A program made the translations under genes and the position numbers. A stretch of DNA of 25,199 nucleotides, from contig JNEM01009185.1 of NCBI GenBank assembly GCA_000697335.1, positions 1 through 25,199 of the forward strand, given 5' to 3'. The notes under the pieces are model-generated. The model was not told the origin of the DNA and made no database searches. It saw nothing but the letters and a program-made list of their open reading frames with translations. Each line of letters begins with the position of its first letter. The first letter of the stretch is position 1. Shown in pieces: positions 10,380-20,448 of this stretch. Origin of the DNA: Conidiobolus incongruus B7586. Lineage: Eukaryota; Entomophthoromycota; Entomophthoromycetes; Entomophthorales; Conidiobolaceae.

Positions 10380-11405
10380 ATGTGTATTACCTCTTGGTGG
10401 TATCCGAAAGATCATCCAACGGTTAAATTGTAAATATGGTTAATCAATATCATTATTTTATTATACTAAATATAATACCAATTTAAATAGCATAATGATA
10501 TTTAATAGAGATGGAGTTTTAGAGAAATCTACCACTTCAGCACATTGATGGAATTTAGATAATAAAGAAGTAACTATTTTATCTTTTACTGACAATTAAA
10601 CTTCTAAAATTTCGACTTTACAAACTAATGAAAGGAATAATTCTGACATTGTTATACAATATGAATTGGCGAGGACTTGGTTAGGATTGATAAAAAGGGA
10701 AAATCAAGTTGTTTAAATAATTTATGGTTAAAACCTATCACTTCACCTATAGCCAATACTTTTGAAAAATCCTTATTTAGAGTATGTTTGGTTACTAATT
10801 ACTTAACCAGTGATCAAACTACTGAAAAGTATTTAAACTCGATAATGTAAGTTGCCAAAGTATATGCTGGATTTGTCTTACTTGTTGGGAATATTAAAGA
10901 TCAAATCTTTGGTTATTTACAAAATAGTGTAGGCGAAGGTTATGATGAAATCAAACTTATATTAATTAAAGATAATAAAGTTCACATCCTAAGTAATAAG
11001 GGTTATCCTTCTGATACCATAAGAGATCAAAAATTACTACCTCAATTTAAAACTATTATTAACCAAAAAAATATTATACCTATTCATGCAATATGCTTAT
11101 GAATGTTCAATGTAGAATGCTGACTGGGATTTAGTAATTAAAAAGATATTACATTTATTAGGGTAAATATTCTTATTGAATTATAGTATTGATTATTAAT
11201 ATAGCATAGACATTAATCGAGCCTCAATTTAAATGCTCATGGTCAATCGGACGATATTTATGTAGATAAAAATATTAGAGAAAGTTACTCTTATGGAACT
11301 GAAATCTCAACCATTATACTAGTCAATCATAGCAACAAATCGACTTTTATTGAACGAAATTGGTATAAGCAAAATACTAGCAATTATACTAAAAGGTTCA
11401 ATTGA
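10380..11405 (+). pseudogene. TANGO2: Decayed TANGO2/NRDE-family gene
   Basis: A broken host gene of the TANGO2 (NRDE, DUF833) family. Intact members are about 270-residue proteins implicated in heme handling and Golgi/ER or mitochondrial homeostasis. The relic begins MCI, as the family does (10380), and runs through an apparent 61-nt intron (10430-10490). It then reads IFNRDGVLEKSTTSAH (family NRDEF..RPT..AHFW), RTWLGL (GGTWLGI), LVTNYL (LTNYR), YAGFVLLVGNI (Y.GFNLL.G.L), HILSNK (GLSN) and, after a second intron-like gap (11163-11204), SYGTEISTIILVN and TFIERNW (YGTR..TIILVD..G.VTF.ER.W). In-frame stops lie at 10546 (TGA), 10597 (TAA), 10714 (TAA), 10848 (TAA), around 11103-11150 and at 11214. 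A frame change falls between 10714 and 10731. The order and spacing of motifs are preserved, so this is decay in place rather than a fragment. Confidence 0.8.
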
Positions 11406-11639
11406 TTTATTTGAATTAATACATAATAAAAAATACTATATATTTATTTCTAGATTATATTGATAATCATTTGATATTAAATTGATAAAATAGTTGAATA
11501 CTTTTTATAAATAATATTTCAATGTATTATTAATTATTATTCAATATTGAGACGTGGAATTTGAAGGTAATCAAGCCTAAGGTACAAATTTAAGCTGATT
11601 TTAAAAAATTTGAAATAAGTCATGAATAAAGCAATTAGA

Positions 11640-12200
11640 TCAAAAGAGTATCTTAATGATAACATAGCTAAGAAAGTTTGATAAACCTGAAAAGAAGAGC
11701 GTAAGGAAGTGTAGACTTAATTGGCTCAAAAGAAGGGGAATTTTATTGAATTTAGAAATTTATACCAATATGATATGTATACAATATGATAGGGAATGAC
11801 TGAAAAAGATTATTGCTTTTCTGCCATATAAATCCTAATATATTTCTATAAGTTAACTTGTTCATTAATGCATGGTGAAAAATTATTCAATATTAATATA
11901 CATTAAATGGTGTTAATCTATTGAGTCAAGTTTTGTGCATTATACAAGATAGTGCTTTTAATGATAACTTACCCTTAATTGTGGTGGGGATAAGTTCTAT
12001 TGATCTTCATATTCAATTCTAAATCAGTAATTACCACTAAATTCAAATTAATCAGATATCAAACAATATATTTGATAAAATAAAAACAATTTGTTCATAT
12101 ATCGTTATTTCAATGGTTAAAAACAACAACCAAGAATATATTTTTATTCCTGATAATTGATCGAATTTATTATCTTACATTACGGTATATGTTTATTAAT
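11640..12200 (+). pseudogene. Unidentified decayed coding region
   Basis: Higher in G+C than its surroundings, with protein-like stretches in shifting frames. One around 11721-11787 includes GNFIEFRNLYQYDMY. Another is open for 38 codons at 11906-12022 (includes LSQVLCIIQDSAFNDN and IVVGISSIDLHIQF). A third runs 12059-12157 (includes VKNNNQEYIFIPDN). Stops and frame changes separate them. I do not recognise the family. It may be one dead gene or unrelated remnants. Confidence 0.3.
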
Positions 12201-12428
12201 AAAAATTTTAAACTATTGATTTATATAGATTGGAAATTTTGCAATATTTAAATACAATATAAATTTTAGTAAAATTGATGTACTTTAATTAACTATATAT
12301 TCATATAAATATTTTATGTAATATACTACTCTTTTTATCTAATTTTAAGAGATTGATTTTTTTAAATAATTGATTTATGTTTACGGAATTGGTTTGAATA
12401 TTATACTTATACAAAGTAAAAATATAAT

Positions 12429-12434
12429 TTTATT
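12429..12434 (-). terminator. Poly(A) signal of the PPP1R37-like gene
   Basis: TTTATT on + reads AATAAA on -, 28 nt after the stop at 12463. Confidence 0.35.
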
Positions 12435-12462
12435 GATATTAACTAACTTTTAATCGACAAAA

Positions 12463-14942
12463 TTACAAAATTGTAAAATGATCTCCTAATTGAGTATTTC
12501 TAATACATGTATTCAGCATATCCTGTGCCAATTGAGAATATTCGGGTTCATCAGGCTATAGAATATAATATTAGTGAATAATATAATAATAAAATACATG
12601 TAAAAGATACCGGAATAGTCACTTCTAAGCAGGTAATACTATAATTGAGCTTAATGGAAATTGAGAGAGCCATTAATCCTGCCAAGTCTAATTCCGGATT
12701 CTGGGAAACATCTAATCTACTAAGATGCTTTGTTTCTGGTAACACTTCAGCTAATGCAATAGCATCCTCAGATGTCATCAACGTATCCGCTAAAAAGAGA
12801 GATTTTAAAGTACGATTGAATGCTAAAGCGGATTTAAGGCAAATAAACTAAAAACCATGAATAATAAATTTAAATGAAAAATAAGATTGATAAACTTACG
12901 CCATCCAAATTCGATCCACAAATTGGATTATGTGATAAATCAAGGGATTTTAAGCCCATATTGAATTTCTATTAAAAATTAGTCTAAAGTAAACAACATG
13001 CATACATTGATATTACCAGAGCCTCGCATAGCTTAATAAACCCTATTTCTGTAATTCCATTTTGACTCAAATTCAATGATTTTAGTTGGGTATTGAGCTT
13101 GAGATTCTCGCATATACGAATTAAACCATCTGATTTAAGTTCATTTTTGCTAAGATCCAAGTGTGTCAGATGGCTATATCTTGATTGAGGTGTCATTATA
13201 GAAGCCAACTTGGGTTCAATGGTACTTGGTGATCCAGGGGATAAACTGGGCGGGGTGCTAGGATACTTTGGACGAATTAATTCAGAGATAGCATCAGCGC
13301 TAAGTAAGCCTATCTTATTTTCACAAAGCGAAAGCTGCTGTAAGTGGCTCTCATGAATTAACTGACTTAATATTGTCAACTCAGAACTTCGCATTGAACA
13401 TCTATTCAATTTGAGATACTTTAATCCAAGCGTATGATTACTCTTCTTGGGATCAAAGTCGAGTTTTGGAGATGTTTCCAGTCTGTCAGATGAAAATATA
13501 TCAGAAAGCTCAAGAGAAAAGGACTCAGTATCTAAGAAGCTCTTAGTACTTGATTTTTTTGGAGATCCTGCAGAGTTAGGCAGCTGATCTTTAATAGAGT
13601 TTAAAAGATAATGGACACTATTTTTGTTGAGTTGGATGAATGAACAATCTAAATATAGAAGCCTTTTGGTATTTGCTAAATATACCGCAAGATACTGAAT
13701 TCCTTGAGATGTGATTTTAGGATTATTAGCCAAGCTGAGATAAGATACTGAATCCATTATTAAGAGTCCATGACTGAGCACTTTGAGGCAGCTATCATCT
13801 AATTGGCAATCGTCGAGTTCTAATTTAGTTAAATGTGGCAACAAAGGAAAGATATCAATTACAGGAATTAAGCTCAAATAGGTTAATGGGTGACCAACCA
13901 AGTTGATATGAGTAATCGAAGGCTGGGCAACTCCCTCAATGAATAATTTTACTAAAGTTTCATTGGGAAGCTCGCCCACAGAATGACAAATTGACATGTA
14001 CCAATTTAAAATGTCTCGATGGGTATACTGCTTTGTATTTTCAGGAGCTGGAATCATCACTCTACAAGAGTTTGGAACAATATAGTTAGTAGAAAGCAAA
14101 GGTACTGAAAATCTAACTCGCTTCAATTTTGTAGAGTGTAAAGGATGGGAGGAATCCGAAAGAGATGATTCTGGGGTTGAAATAATTTCATCATTTTTAC
14201 CAAAAAGACCCATTTTGCCAAATAATTTATCTTTTTGTTGCTTCCAAAGTATCGAAGAGCGTTTAGAAAATGATGCGGGCTGCACAGCAGGTTTCAAAAT
14301 TCCTTTAAGTGGTGTTTTGGGCTCTTCATTGTTTGGTGTATCAGGAGGGGGAAAGAAACCAACAGGGCTTGTTGAATTGGACTGTGAAAGAGCAGTTGAA
14401 GGAACACTCTTTGCTCTCAAATGAGGAAGTCTATTATACCCAGAAGGAGAAGGAGGTGGAGGTGGAGAAATCAAAGATTTTCGTGAGGTACTTTTGATCC
14501 CTTGAATGGATAAATGAGCAACTGGTTCTATCAGCTTTTCTGGAGCAATAGTTGGAGATTCAAATAATTGAGCCGGAGCTTCAGTTGTAGAATATTCTTT
14601 CGGTTCCAAATACATCTCTGAAGAAGGTGTATCCGTAGATAGGGAATTGGATTGTTCTGTTGAAGGAAATAAAATATTAGATGAATCAACTTTAGAGTTA
14701 CTAACTAAATTATTTTCATCTTTTAATAACTGCTTATCGATATTTGAATTAGAATTTTCAACATGATATTCTTCAGTTTTTATGGCCTTATCCATAATTT
14801 TAGAAGTTTCAGAAGGATATAGAGTTTGAATTTTCAAGTCAGATTCAACATTGGGGCTATCTAAATAAAATTTATGAATAAATTTAAAAAATAATTTTAT
14901 TAAATATATTATAATTTGCTTACTTGTCGGAGAGTGTGCCAT
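12463..14942 (-). CDS. PPP1R37: Leucine-rich-repeat PP1-docking protein, PPP1R37/Mhp1 type
   Basis: Likely a regulatory or targeting subunit of protein phosphatase 1. Five exons in coding order: 14942-14924, 14860-13017, 12968-12900, 12847-12611 and 12555-12463, giving 753 residues. Residues 1-245 are low-complexity and Ser/Pro-rich, with a polyproline run (SPPPPPSPSG). KRVRF at 253-257 fits the RVxF PP1-docking consensus and is followed by SVP. From about 320 to 720 come ribonuclease-inhibitor-type leucine-rich repeats (HLTHLDLSKNEL, LKSLNLSQNGI, LKSLDLSHNPI). The order RVxF, a short YTHRDILNWY helix region, then LRRs matches human PPP1R37, and the late block TSEDAIALAEVLPE...LDVSQNPELDLAGLMALS is close to that protein. 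A serine-rich insert (~470-500) splits the repeats. The 63-nt first intron is in frame and stop-free. Exact phosphatase partner and substrate are unknown. Confidence 0.87.
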
Positions 14943-14949
14943 TGATTGG

Positions 14950-15835
14950 AAAATTAATAATAAGATTATTTGATTATAGCGTTATTTACAAATATAATTT
15001 AATATTGATTATTTACATTCAATGAAGTTGAAAGAAGGATTATTTTGATTATTTGTTTTGAATCATGTTAAATCTTAATTTATATTAACTCCCTCAATTT
15101 CCATATTCAATTAATATTTTACCATTCTAATTCACTTCATTATTCACATAGTTTAAAGTCAAAATTTCATTTTAATTATTTTATATTTTTATTATTAATT
15201 TGATTATAATATATTATTTAGTCTGAATAAATAATAATAATAATAATTTATTGAAGTATATTTAAATCTTAATTTTTCAAATATACAATTATCAATAAAT
15301 CTTACTAAACAATAATACGTGGCCTATTAACTGTAAATGGGTACTAAATTGATATTTTCAATTACATCAAAATAATGTATTTTCAATTCTCATTAAATTA
15401 ATATTTTAAATAATGTTTTGGTGATTAGTGTTACTTCTGTTAATTTTTACGAGCCTATAATTATAGCTTGATAAATAATTGAATATATTACTTTCAAAGA
15501 ATTTTTCATTTAAATATTATCAATCAGTTTATTAACACTCATATTTGATTTGTATTATTATTTTATATAATATTAAATTAATTTTAACAAGTAGACGTTA
15601 ATTTCAGTTTATCCCAAGTAATGTTCTATGATAAACATATTGTATTGCCAATGCTATTATCATAATGATTAAGGTACTAAACTCAAAATAATGGCTTTGA
15701 ACTTATTAAATGTTTTGATTACATTTTATTTGATTACTAGATTGGTTTTGAGAGATATCAATTTTGATTATAATGAAAAAATTTAAAATTGTTATTTGCG
15801 TTTGGTATTGAGAAAATGGTAAAATTTTGAGGTTT
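14950..15835. other. Divergent promoter region, PPP1R37-like and FKBP12
   Basis: AT-rich spacer between two genes transcribed away from each other. It contains an AAT trinucleotide run near 15230. No additional gene was recognised. Confidence 0.5.
15230..15247. repeat. (AAT)n microsatellite
   Basis: Short AAT trinucleotide run of about six units between the two divergent genes. Confidence 0.75.
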
Positions 15836-15836
15836 G

Positions 15837-15841
15837 ATTGG
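15837..15841 (-). promoter_or_regulatory. CCAAT box (inverted) of FKBP12
   Basis: GATTGGTT contains an inverted CCAAT 46 nt upstream of the TATA-like box, nearly the same spacing as in the POL3 promoter. Confidence 0.4.
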
Positions 15842-15887
15842 TTAATCTCATATAGAAAGACACATTAGATGGTGATGCAATCTCAAG

Positions 15888-15893
15888 TATAAA
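15888..15893 (+). promoter_or_regulatory. TATA box of FKBP12
   Basis: TATAAA lies 62 nt before the chosen FKBP12 ATG and downstream of an inverted CCAAT. Confidence 0.45.
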
Positions 15894-15955
15894 TTAAAAA
15901 GCAAGTTAAAATTGCTTTTCAGTTTTGAATGAATAGAAGAATAATCACTAAAATC

Positions 15956-16387
15956 ATGGGTGTTACTAAAGAAGTCATTAAAGCTGGTGATGGTGTTAAC
16001 TTCCCTAAGCCTGGTGATACCGTCCAAATGCACTACACCGGCACTTTAACTGACGGAAAGAAATTCGACTCCTCTGTTGATCGTGGTGTTCCTTTCGTTA
16101 CCAAGATTGGTGTTGGTCAAGTCATCCGGTAATCCAAATTTCTTTTTCTATCTATATTTTATCTAAACTTTATTTTAGTGGTTGGGATGAAGGTGTTCCC
16201 ACTATGAGCTTAGGTGAAAAGGCTAAGCTTACCATCACTGGAGACTACGCCTATGGTTCTCGTGGTTACCCTGGCTTGATTCCTTCTAATGCCACCTTAA
16301 TCTTCGAAGTTGTAAGTACACTATCTATTATTATTTTAGCTCATATTGATTTTTCTTTTTAAATAGGAACTTCTCAAGATCAACTAA
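15956..16387 (+). CDS. FPR1: FKBP12-type peptidyl-prolyl isomerase
   Basis: Cytosolic prolyl cis-trans isomerase. In fungi it is the receptor through which FK506 blocks calcineurin and rapamycin blocks TOR. Exons 15956-16128, 16179-16311 and 16367-16387 encode 108 residues, the classic length. Pocket residues (Met counted as 1) are Tyr27, Phe37, Asp38, Arg43, Phe47, Val56, Ile57, Trp60, Tyr83, Ile92 and Phe100, all conserved. The usual His87 (human numbering) is Tyr88 and Glu54 is Gln55. I chose the ATG giving [13 protein letters not shown] because it aligns with family N-termini. An in-frame ATG 27 nt earlier (15929) would add nine residues (MNRRIITKI), which are basic and might give a second form. 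Introns are 50 and 55 nt. The codons are relatively G+C-rich, suggesting high expression. Confidence 0.96.
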
Positions 16388-16407
16388 AGAACTCCTTTTA
16401 ATTCTTT

Positions 16408-16413
16408 AATAAA
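16408..16413 (+). terminator. Poly(A) signal of FKBP12
   Basis: TTTAATAAACG, with AATAAA 20 nt after the FKBP12 stop. Confidence 0.4.
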
Positions 16414-16972
16414 CGTAGTTTATAAACTAAGCTTGTACAATTGATATAATGTTATTTTAATAGTCATAGCAGTATTTTCCATTTTATTTCTATTTAATAT
16501 TTCATTATTCACAAAACACCAATTGTTTTTTACAAAATCTGAGACCATTTCTATCATTTCTATTTTATATACTTGGATATTGATAATATCTTTATTATAT
16601 TATAGAAATTTTTTATATGCATTAAATAGAATATCATAAACATTTACAGAATAGGAAAAGACAATTTAAACATGCAGTATTGTATCTACAAATATATATC
16701 AAAACCTTTTTCCATATTTTTTATATCAATGTTTTTAGAACATAGCTTGTATTTATTGATTGTGAATATATTTTATATTCAACAATATTTTAGATTTATT
16801 CACTATCAACTAATATCAAGGAAATCATGTTAATAGCCATTGTGAACAATATATTGGTACATTAATATTGTTATTGAAAAATCGAAATATATTTTTGAAT
16901 ATTAATGATAGAAAAGTAAATTCAATCCCATAAAAAAGAATCAGATTTCAATACAATAAAAAACCGAAGAAT
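16414..16972. other. AT-rich spacer between FKBP12 and SNRNP40
   Basis: No conserved frame, RNA gene or repeat recognised. It carries the 3' flank of FKBP12 and the upstream region of SNRNP40. Confidence 0.5.
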
Positions 16973-16977
16973 ATTGG
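16973..16977 (-). promoter_or_regulatory. Inverted CCAAT upstream of SNRNP40
   Basis: ATTGG on +, 68 nt before the SNRNP40 ATG. Part of a recurring pattern in this window, weak on its own. Confidence 0.25.
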
Positions 16978-17044
16978 TAATTGTGATACATAACAATATC
17001 ATTGAATAAAACTTTGTATTGAACAATAAATTAATACATATAAA

Positions 17045-18554
17045 ATGGATAAAAGAAGAGCTAGTCAATCTCCTGAACCACAATCTTCCAATAATGTTAA
17101 CCAAGTCGTAGTGGCCAAAAAACCTAAATCTGACAATATTCCTAGCCAGGCTCTGATTCAGCAAGACAATAAAAATAATAAATCATTAGTTCATAAGGTT
17201 ATATTTTTTTATGAATTTCATTATCACTATTAATGTTTAAAGCAGGTTCCTAGAACATCCTCATTGAATAGTCCAATTATTCAACTGTCAGGACATAGTG
17301 TAACTAATTTTTCAATTATTATATGTCTTGTCAATTTACATTTTTTATAGGGGGAAGTCTTCTCTTGTAAATTTAATCCAACTGGTGAATTTATTGCTTC
17401 TGGTTCCTTTGATAAAAACATATGTCGGTATATTTTGTTAGAATTTCTACATCAAACTAATTGTTATTTTATAGTTCTTTGGAAAACATATCAAGAAAAT
17501 CAAAACTATGGAGTATTGTCTGGTCACAAAGGAGCAATTCTAGAATTGGATTGGAACAGTGATTCAAGGTTTCATTAATTGATGTATTCCATTCTTCAAA
17601 TTCTAACTTGAATGTAGTCAACTTTACTCTTGTAGCTCTGATCGTACAGTTGCTGTGTGGGATCATGAAACTGGAAATCGTGTTAAAAAATTCGCGGAAC
17701 ATTCAAATATTGTCAATTCTGTAAACTGCCAAAAGAAATTTGCTGGATCAGGTGTTTTAGTCAGTGGTAGTGATGATAGAACGATCAAAGTAAATAGCAC
17801 TACTTTAATTTTGATTTCTAAATACTAATAGATTAATTTAGATTTGGGATCTTAGACGCAAACTATCAGTAGAAACATTTGAGCAAGATTATCAAGTTAC
17901 ATCCGTTTGTTTTAGCGATGCTGGTGATATGGTTTTTGCTGGAAGCTTGGATAATACTATATATGTACTGTTATAACCAAATTTTTTATTATTGTTTATT
18001 AATTGAATATTTATAGGCTTTCGATTTAAAGCAAAATAAAGTTTCATACACACTTACCGGTCATTTAGATACCATCACAGGGTTAAGGTTGAGTCCTGAT
18101 GGTAACTTTTTACTCTCTAATTCTATGGATAACACAGGTATTATTTTGATCCTTAAATGATGTTCTGACGTTTCTGACTCTTTATTATAGTACGAATTTG
18201 GGATATTAGACCATTTGTACCTAATGAAAGATTAGTTAATATTTATCAAGGTAATCTTAATCTCATTAGGTCTATCAATTTGTTGCTAACAATTCTATTT
18301 ATAAAGGCGCTCCTCATGGATTTGAAAAGAATTTGATTAAACCCTGCTGGTCCTCCGATGGATCTCAGATTGCCTGTGGAAGTTCTGATCGTTCAGTCAC
18401 TATTTGGGATGTTGAGAGTAAAGATATTTTATACAAACTTCCAGGTCATAAAGGATGTGTCAACCAAGTTGACTTCCATCCAAGTGAGCCTATTATCCTA
18501 TCTTGTAGTACTGATCGCACTCTCTTCTTGGGAGAAGTATTACCACCTCAGTAG
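17045..18554 (+). CDS. SNRNP40: U5 snRNP 40 kDa WD-repeat protein
   Basis: Component of the U5 snRNP and the catalytic spliceosome, associated with Prp8 and Brr2. Nine exons: 17045-17197, 17246-17299, 17351-17423, 17475-17568, 17618-17789, 17842-17964, 18017-18137, 18191-18250 and 18307-18554, giving 365 residues (human 357). A charged, flexible N-terminus of about 55 residues precedes seven WD repeats. The family-specific order is clear: LSGHSGEVFSCKFNP, SSDRTVAVWDHETG, SDDRTIKIWDLR, MDNTVRIWDIRPF, HGFEKNLIKPCWSSDGSQIA and the terminal STDRTLFLGEV. Introns are 48-56 nt. Donors of introns 1, 3 and 4 (GTTATA, GTCGGT, GTTTCA) depart from the GTA seen at all other donors in the window. I fixed exon 5 at 17618 because it restores the SQLYSCSSDRTVAVWD repeat, where a downstream AG would delete six residues. 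Exon 1 is the least certain part. Confidence 0.94.
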
Positions 18555-20448
18555 TTTTCGCTCATGTTCAAAATAATTTTGATTAAATTCAAATCATTTA
18601 TATTTACATTTAATAATGTTTTATAAAATCACACAATATAAAATTTAAAATTAAATTATATATATAAATTTAACATAAATTGTATTTTCTAGATATATGC
18701 TTTGATAGATCTCAAAGCTTGAATTATTGTCATTTATTCACTAAATTATCAAGCTCTAAGTTAATCAATTTTACATTGATACTTTTAAACCTTGTATTAG
18801 ACATTAATATTTATAACAAATTATTTAGTATTTAATATTGTATTCCCTGTAGCCGAAATATTACGAAATTGAAATTAGGTTGATAATTTAGATGTTTGCA
18901 CTCTTATGTTATAATAATTGTTTTATATATCAAAGATGTTTTAATTGATTTAAGATTTAAACAATTTTATTATAATGTATTTGATTTATTAAAATGTACC
19001 AAAAATATTATAAAAAGAGATAGTATTAGGATTTAAATATTTGAAAAAAAATCAATTACAATGAAACAATATCAGATTTATAACTGAAAAAATATACTCA
19101 AATTTGAAAACTAATTTGTTATTGAACAAAATGCTTTTAAAAATATTTTTCTTAATATTTAATAATATGTTGGTATTTAAAATTATCATGTGAAAAATTA
19201 AATTTTAACATTGGATATTGAGCTGTAGAATCGTAATTATTATATTGATTCTATATTTGAATCAAGAATTAATAACACATAAAATTAACAAATCAAAATC
19301 AATGGAATGAAAATCTATAACGAATCATATTTTAATAATTAAAATCATGTATTTCAAATAAGAAAAGAAGATATGAATTACTTCAAGAAATATCTTAGTT
19401 TTATACAATTCTTCAAATAATTAACGAAAACATTTGAAATATTCTTATTGTGTTCTAGTTAACTGGATAATTATTCTTAAATTCTACTTTGCAAATGATA
19501 TTTCATATAATTAATATTTGATTACTATGATCAATATTTTAATCAAAATCCTTTATGAAAGAATGGAGGTGAATATTCGTGTATTTAAATGATATATTAA
19601 TACATTGTATATTAATATTACTGAAATAAAGTATAACTATGTAAAGTTGAATCAAAAAAATTTAATATATCATTTTATGAGTCAAAAAGGTGTTTCGAAA
19701 TTTTGTAAATTAGACATATACTAATGAATGATATTTTAACTTTTTCATAAATGAATTTATAATCTAATATTGTTGCCATTGTAGTAAATAAAGTGGACCT
19801 AGATATGGGTGCTTATATATTATCCATCAAAATAGAAATATAATAGTAATATTGTATTAGTAAAATATCAATTGAATTCAAAAAAATTAGGTGTGGATAT
19901 CAGATAAGTAATACAAAACATTTATTATATATGATTAGTTGACTCTGTTTCAATTAAAAATTATAAAAAATAATCTAAACAATTTACTGAATCAATAATT
20001 AACCAAGTATTCTGTTAGAGTGACATATATATTAATCAATTTCTAAAATCACAAATGACCAGTAAAAATATAATATTTAGATTCTGAAAAGTCAGATAAA
20101 TATGAAAATTATATTCTCAATCAAATAACAGGAATATTGAATCTTTTTTCTCGAAAAGATCGCACCTGGTATATGCGAAAAATATAATAATTAGTGACAA
20201 AAGTATGTTATATTACCACCTCATAAAGATTTCATATATTAAAATACACCGTTGTGATACAAGAATGAAGTGAATATGAGTACGCCCTGATATATATATT
20301 ATCATACAATGAGAGAGCCGCGATACAATATAATAAAAACAATAAATGGATACTAAAGTAATAAGAGTGTTTAGGATTAAATTTTTAGATTGGTTGAATT
20401 TATAAATTTTGGAATAAAAAATAATTGTTGTTGCTGATAAAATAGTAT
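18555..20448. other. AT-rich intergenic region
   Basis: About 1.9 kb with no intact gene. A 27-codon open stretch at 19763-19843 has a GTPase-like NKVDL motif (see findings). The end next to NDUFS7 (20150-20350) is slightly richer in G+C, but its open frames do not look like proteins. Confidence 0.45.

Noticed and set aside
10546-11216. Stop-codon reassignment as an explanation for the stops in the TANGO2-like region
   Set aside because: Both TAA and TGA interrupt it and there is also a frame change. The intact genes nearby end normally at TAA or TAG without internal stops.
14215-14497. Two overlapping + frames within the PPP1R37-like gene
   Set aside because: Antisense shadows of the low-complexity Ser/Pro-rich region.
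15929-15955. Upstream in-frame ATG of FKBP12
   Set aside because: It adds nine residues not present in family members. Noted as a possible alternative start only.
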